Assembly (NCBI RefSeq): GCF_000717245.1 | Contig: NZ_JNYQ01000031.1 | Coordinates: 1 to 16,006, forward strand | Reading direction: 5' to 3' | From: Kitasatospora papulosa | GTDB lineage: Bacteria > Actinomycetota > Actinomycetes > Streptomycetales > Streptomycetaceae | DNA length: 16,006 bases | In this document: positions 13,242 to 16,006 of the stretch, piece after piece | Layout: every line of letters begins with the position of its first letter | Position numbering within the stretch: the first letter of the stretch is position 1 | Made by a program: the position numbers and the translations under genes | Notes under the pieces: generated by a model | The model's database searches: none | Told to the model about the DNA's origin: nothing | The model's input: only the letters and a program-made list of their open reading frames with translations

Positions 13242-13307
13242 GACCCGAGTCTCGCGGCTTGGCCGTTCTGCTCGCGCTCACTTCGGCGGTGGCCTAACAA
13301 TGGTCAA
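13242..13307. promoter_or_regulatory. Divergent promoter region between cupin and regulator
   Basis: Only 66-88 bases separate the two divergent starts, so both promoters must lie here. TAACAAT (13295-13301) sits 6 bases before the regulator's GTG and could be a -10 box for a leaderless transcript. No Shine-Dalgarno sequence precedes that GTG. No obvious long dyad is seen. Confidence 0.35.
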
Positions 13308-14264
13308 GTGATCCGCTACCGATTGGGCATTGGTGCCGCGAACGTACGGTGGGCGATGTCCCCCATACACGAAGTGGTCAGTCTCGCCCAGCTCTTGACC
13401 CAGCCCCAGCGTCACCCGATGTTCCACCCATGGCTTCGCCGTCGCCGTATCCCACTCCCGGACCTGAAAGCGCTCACGGTCTTCATGGCCGACGGCGCCT
13501 ATCGACCCGACTTCCTCGACCCATCGCCGATGTCCAGTGAGCCGACGTTCGAGGAAGGCATGGATGCCCTCCTCGCCGCGCCGGCGGACCAGACGTACGC
13601 CGAGCTGCTCGACGCCGCCAGGGGACGCGGGGCAGACATAGGCCGCCGATTGCTCGATGACCCCGACCGGGCCAGGTCCGAGGCAGCCGATACGCTGCGC
13701 CACCTCTGGACATCAGTCGTCGAACCGGAATGGCCGTCCATGCGGCAGGCGTTACGTGCCGAGATGCTGGACCGCGCCCTCCAGGTCAACCGCGAGGGAT
13801 TGCGCGCAGTCCTCCCACGCCTGCACCCCTCCGCCGCGTGCGAGGGCGACACCATCACCGTCGAAAAGACTATCGACATCGACGTCGACTGCCCCGAGGG
13901 GCTCATTCTCGTCCCGTCACTGTTCATCACCGACCGGATACAGTGCACCACCTCGCACCACTGGACACCGGCGATCTATTACCCGGCACCCGGACGGTAC
14001 CTATGGGCAGCACCCCCCACCCCGAGGTCGCTCGACCGACTTCTGGGAATGACCCGATCCAAGATCCTCGCCGCGCTCGCCACCCCACTGCAGACAACCG
14101 TCGTGGCCAGGCTGGTCAGCGTCACTCCCCCAACGGCCAGCGAACACCTGGCAATCCTGCGAGACGCCGGGCTGATCGACACCAGCCGAACCGGTCGCAC
14201 CGCCACGCACGAGCTCACCATAGCTGGACGCACTCTCCTTGACGCAGCCTCACCACGGTCATGA
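13308..14264 (+). CDS. DUF5937-type ArsR-like winged-helix transcriptional regulator
   Basis: This 318-residue DNA-binding regulator has residues 1-240 matching the N-terminal module typical of DUF5937 proteins (start IRYRLGIGAANVRWAMSPIH, later AIYYPAPGRYLW). Residues 245-318 form an ArsR-like winged helix: MTRSKILAALATPLQTTVVA, VTPPTASEHLAILRDAGLID (recognition helix) and the wing RTGRTATHELT. The start is GTG 13308; an upstream-open frame (to 13116) overlaps the divergent gene and is not used. It probably autoregulates and controls the divergent cupin-oxidoreductase cluster, the normal arrangement for this class; its ligand is unknown. It is intact, and its TGA overlaps the ATG of the next small ORF (ATGA). 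Confidence 0.85.
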   Translation: MIRYRLGIGAANVRWAMSPIHEVVSLAQLLTQPQRHPMFHPWLRRRRIPLPDLKALTVFMADGAYRPDFLDPSPMSSEPTFEEGMDALLAAPADQTYAELLDAARGRGADIGRRLLDDPDRARSEAADTLRHLWTSVVEPEWPSMRQALRAEMLDRALQVNREGLRAVLPRLHPSAACEGDTITVEKTIDIDVDCPEGLILVPSLFITDRIQCTTSHHWTPAIYYPAPGRYLWAAPPTPRSLDRLLGMTRSKILAALATPLQTTVVARLVSVTPPTASEHLAILRDAGLIDTSRTGRTATHELTIAGRTLLDAASPRS

Positions 14265-14470
14265 CACGTCGAAAAACAACCGATGCGGCGACACCCGGCA
14301 GTCCGGCCGACCAGCACGTACCCCGCGAAACTGGCAACCGGAACCCTCACCAGACCGGCGACACACACCACCACCGCCGACACCACCACGCCCAACACAC
14401 CAGAAAACCCACATCCCCACTCCAAGAAACTCAACAAGAGACCGAAGCCGGATCTGGGAGGCAGGGATGA
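14261..14470 (+). CDS. Small His-rich ORF overlapping the regulator stop
   Basis: This 69-residue frame begins with an ATGA overlap on the regulator's stop codon and ends with a second ATGA overlap on the next ORF. The product is polar and disordered-looking, with a His/Arg cluster (DTHHHRRHHHAQHTRKP, residues 34-50) and many Gln and Thr. Third-position GC is only moderate. No family is recognised. Both overlaps favour a coupled gene, but the composition could equally be chance, so existence as a protein is uncertain. Confidence 0.3.
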   Translation: MTRRKTTDAATPGSPADQHVPRETGNRNPHQTGDTHHHRRHHHAQHTRKPTSPLQETQQETEAGSGRQG

Positions 14471-14781
14471 CAAGTGCCGACAAGTGGAAGCTCAACATTA
14501 CAGGCTACTTTGAGAAGACGTTTGCTTACGAAGGGGCGGGAATTCTGTCCACTTCGCACGGCAACGGTGCTGCTGCCACTCAGGTGACACTGGTGGTCGA
14601 ACAATACGGGGCGGCCCCACCAACGGAGTCATCACAATGCATCCGGGACCACAATAAGCCTAGACGCATAAGGGGTCCGGGAGGGCTGCACAGAGAACCA
14701 GGGCTGCAGCCCCCTGCCCTTTTCGGTTTCGCAATCAGCACAACTCGCCACTTACAGAAAAGAGCCAATTGGAGTGCATAA
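14467..14781 (+). CDS. Small hypothetical protein upstream of ankyrin gene
   Basis: This 104-residue frame has ATG 14467 with an excellent ribosome binding site (GGGAGG, 14456-14461, 5 bases away). The N-terminal half (MTSADKWKLNITGYFEKTFA, GAGILSTSHGNG, ATQVTLVVEQYG) reads like a small beta-rich protein. The C-terminal half is less convincing and passes through a hairpin (14682-14715), so the gene may be truncated or frameshifted after about residue 47. Its TAA (14779-14781) lies inside the start of the ankyrin gene (GTG 14774), an 8-base overlap. GC content is lower than in the DNA to the left. The function is unknown; a toxin- or effector-like partner of the ankyrin protein is only a guess. 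Confidence 0.45.
   Translation: MTSADKWKLNITGYFEKTFAYEGAGILSTSHGNGAAATQVTLVVEQYGAAPPTESSQCIRDHNKPRRIRGPGGLHREPGLQPPALFGFAISTTRHLQKRANWSA
14682..14722 (+). terminator. Hairpin with T-tract before the ankyrin gene
   Basis: AGGGCTGCA (14682-14690) can pair with TGCAGCCCCCT (14705-14715), and GGGCTGCAGCCC (14701-14712) is itself a palindrome. The right arm is followed by GCCCTTTTCGG. It lies inside the 3' part of the small ORF, about 55 bases before the ankyrin start. It could be an intrinsic terminator or attenuator. Confidence 0.4.
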
Positions 14782-15448
14782 CGTCACCCATGTGCTATGT
14801 CAGGCAGCTGCTTCTGGTGACGCGCAGCAGGTTGCTGACGTACTGGCGTCGGGCGTTCACCCCGATCTGCGCGAAACCGACAGGAGCCGCACCGCTCTCG
14901 ATCAGGCCGTCTGGAACAATCATCCCGACGTAGTACGTATTCTCTTGGCCGCCGGATCTGACCCTGATGCCAAAATGGGCGAATACCACGAGACGTATGC
15001 GCTCCGATACGCCGCACCACGAAGCATGTACGAGGTTGCTCAACATCTCCTTGCCGCGGGTGCGCGCCCCGACGGTCCAGTCAGTGCCGATCAAACCACA
15101 CCACTCATACTTGCTGCCGCGCAAGACGATGTTGAAATGGTAAGGCTGCTGCTGGACCGGGGAGCCTCGCCCAATCGCGTTATAGAACTGCAACTGGTTG
15201 AAGGTGTTGCCGAAAAGTTTGGAATCCCAACAAGGCACAGCCCTTTGTCCAGCGCGGCTGAGAGCGGGCATCTGGAAACAGTGCAGCTTCTTCTAAAAAG
15301 AGGCGCAAGGCCGGATGACGAGGTACTGGAATCCGTGACGAGGGGCATGGACAGAGCCGAATTGACGTACTCCTTTAATCACCGTGGCAGCATTGAGGAA
15401 TTCGCCCTGGCCAGGGAGGTCATCGAGCGAGCACGGAACATCTCATAG
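14774..15448 (+). CDS. Ankyrin-repeat protein
   Basis: This 224-residue protein consists mostly of ankyrin repeats, which form a solenoid for protein-protein contacts. Recognisable repeats are SGDAQQVADVLASGVHPD, TALDQAVWNNHPDVVRILLA with AGSDPDA, a divergent repeat ending VAQHLLAAGARPD, TPLILAAAQDDVEMVRLLLD with RGASPN, and SPLSSAAESGHLETVQLLLK with RGARPD. A helical C-terminal tail follows (FALAREVIERARNIS). No signal peptide or membrane segment is seen, so it is cytosolic. The start is GTG 14774, overlapping the upstream ORF by 8 bases; the Shine-Dalgarno sequence is weak, consistent with coupling. GC content is lower than in the regulator gene, suggesting separate acquisition. Bacterial ankyrin proteins often inhibit or scaffold a neighbouring enzyme or toxin, but no partner is identified. 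Confidence 0.85.
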   Translation: MHNVTHVLCQAAASGDAQQVADVLASGVHPDLRETDRSRTALDQAVWNNHPDVVRILLAAGSDPDAKMGEYHETYALRYAAPRSMYEVAQHLLAAGARPDGPVSADQTTPLILAAAQDDVEMVRLLLDRGASPNRVIELQLVEGVAEKFGIPTRHSPLSSAAESGHLETVQLLLKRGARPDDEVLESVTRGMDRAELTYSFNHRGSIEEFALAREVIERARNIS

Positions 15449-15594
15449 AGCTCGTGCCCCCGGACGCGAACCAGCTGCTCGACCGGCCGGAATGGGTGGA
15501 GTGGCGGGGCGGGCGTTCGGCCAGCCCCGCAGTCTCCCGCCGCCGGAGCGTCCAGGACAGCCAGCCGTCAACCCCGGGTGGACGCAGCGCGCGG

Positions 15595-15912
15595 TCAGCG
15601 CATCGCGTTGATGGCGTACACGGCGCCGAGCGCGGCAGCGAGTGTGCCCAGGAGCAGGCGGAGGAAGGTCTCGGGCAGGCGGGGCTGAAGGTGGGCGCCG
15701 AGGTATCCACCGATGAGGCCGCCCGCGCCGCAACTGAGCCCGAGAGCCCAGTCGGCGGCAATGTCGCCACTGTGCGTCAGCGCCAGCAGGGCGTAGGTGG
15801 CGGCTCCGACCACCGATGTGGCGAAGGTGGAGGCGAGCGCGGCCGGGGCGACCCTGGCCACGGGCATCCCGCGGCCGACGAGCCGAGGATCGAGCCGCCG
15901 CCGATGCCCTAG
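15595..15912 (-). pseudogene. C-terminal fragment of a TauE/SafE-family permease, cut by an IS
   Basis: The minus strand encodes the end of a membrane permease of the sulfite-exporter TauE/SafE family. Three hydrophobic segments are visible: APAALASTFATSVVGAATYA, ALGLSCGAGGLIGGYLGAHL and FLRLLLGTLAAALGAVYAIN. The family motif GIGGGSIL lies just upstream but in another frame, joined to the rest by one apparently missing base near 15884. The reading then stops at the IS end at 15912. Full-length members are about 250 residues; only about 105 remain. The 5' half must be beyond the element or lost. The gene is certainly inactive here. Confidence 0.75.
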
Positions 15913-16006
15913 GGCCTGTCTTCAAAGGCTGTTGATGGGGCATCATGTGACGCATGGTGCGGCGACACGAGCTCTCGGATGAAGAGTGGGATGTTCTGTC
16001 GGGGCT
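15909..16006 (+). mobile_element. Left end of an IS5-family insertion sequence
   Basis: The permease reading breaks at CTAG (15909-15912), followed by GGCCTGTCTTCAAAGGCTG, which has the look of an IS5-family terminal inverted repeat. The transposase starts 42 bases inside. CTAG is a usual target of Streptomyces IS5-type elements. The right end and the second target copy lie beyond the window. Confidence 0.7.
15954..16006 (+). CDS. IS5-family transposase, N-terminal part
   Basis: The frame from ATG 15954 begins MVRRHELSDEEWDVLSGL and continues off the window. This opening (R-x-E-L-S/T-D-E-x-W-x-x-L) is the standard N-terminus of IS5-family transposases, which cut and paste DNA with a DDE active site located further downstream. 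Only 17-18 residues are present, so whether the gene is intact cannot be judged. No strong ribosome binding site is seen, which is common for IS genes. Confidence 0.75.
   Translation, partial: MVRRHELSDEEWDVLSG

Noticed and set aside
13116..13307. Upstream extension of the regulator to 13116
   Set aside because: The extension would overlap the divergent cupin coding region and has no family-like residues. GTG 13308 matches the expected N-terminus.

Overview
The window is high-GC actinobacterial DNA, almost certainly Streptomyces. The grounds are strong G/C bias at third codon positions, frequent GTG and TTG starts, and families typical of that genus: DUF6233, a DUF5937-type winged-helix regulator, the C-terminus of the Streptomyces 'ATP/GTP-binding protein' family, and IS1182- and IS5-like transposases. 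Dense pseudogenes, insertion-sequence fragments and duplicated non-coding blocks point to an accessory region (chromosome arm, integrated plasmid or plasmid). No integrase, rep gene or telomere is visible, so the replicon type is undecided.

Layout. Positions 1-1100 hold a small secreted four-cysteine protein gene (560-943) between unrecognised stretches. Positions 1450-2660 hold remnants of two plasmid/ICE-like genes. Positions 2558-3676 are copy A of a roughly 1.1-1.2 kb block that recurs in the same orientation as copy B at 9030-10245. Each copy carries a trinucleotide tract, a TGAGTACTCA palindrome, a GAAAACTCACTG array with 32-bp spacing, and a 3' fragment of the ATP/GTP-binding-protein gene on the minus strand. 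Between the copies (3677-9029) lie a SAM methyltransferase, a DUF6233 gene with a frameshifted small gene just upstream, an IS1182 transposase remnant, a frameshifted VOC/glyoxalase gene, an NAD-dependent sugar epimerase/uronate-dehydrogenase-like gene broken inside its YxxxK motif, a convergent terminator, an alpha/beta hydrolase (dienelactone hydrolase type) and a coiled-coil fragment. After copy B a third array of the same motif, in reverse orientation, fills 10530-10673. A second secreted four-cysteine protein gene (11033-11413, minus) is paralogous to the first, so the pair flanks the duplicated region in inverted orientation.

Positions 11945-13219 form a minus-strand enzyme cluster: a cupin, an oxidoreductase C-terminal remnant and a frameshifted atypical SDR. 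It is divergent from a DUF5937/ArsR-like regulator (13308-14264), which is the obvious candidate to control it. The regulator is followed by two small ORFs and an ankyrin-repeat gene (14774-15448), each junction overlapping by a few bases, in DNA of visibly lower GC. The window ends with a TauE/SafE permease fragment cut at a CTAG site by the left end of an IS5-family element whose transposase runs off the edge.

The two most notable signals are the three phased GAAAACTCACTG arrays, which look like iterons or a transfer/partition locus and have no recognised cognate protein here, and a run of one-base frameshifts at G/C runs. The frameshifts could be real gene decay or a systematic sequencing artefact.
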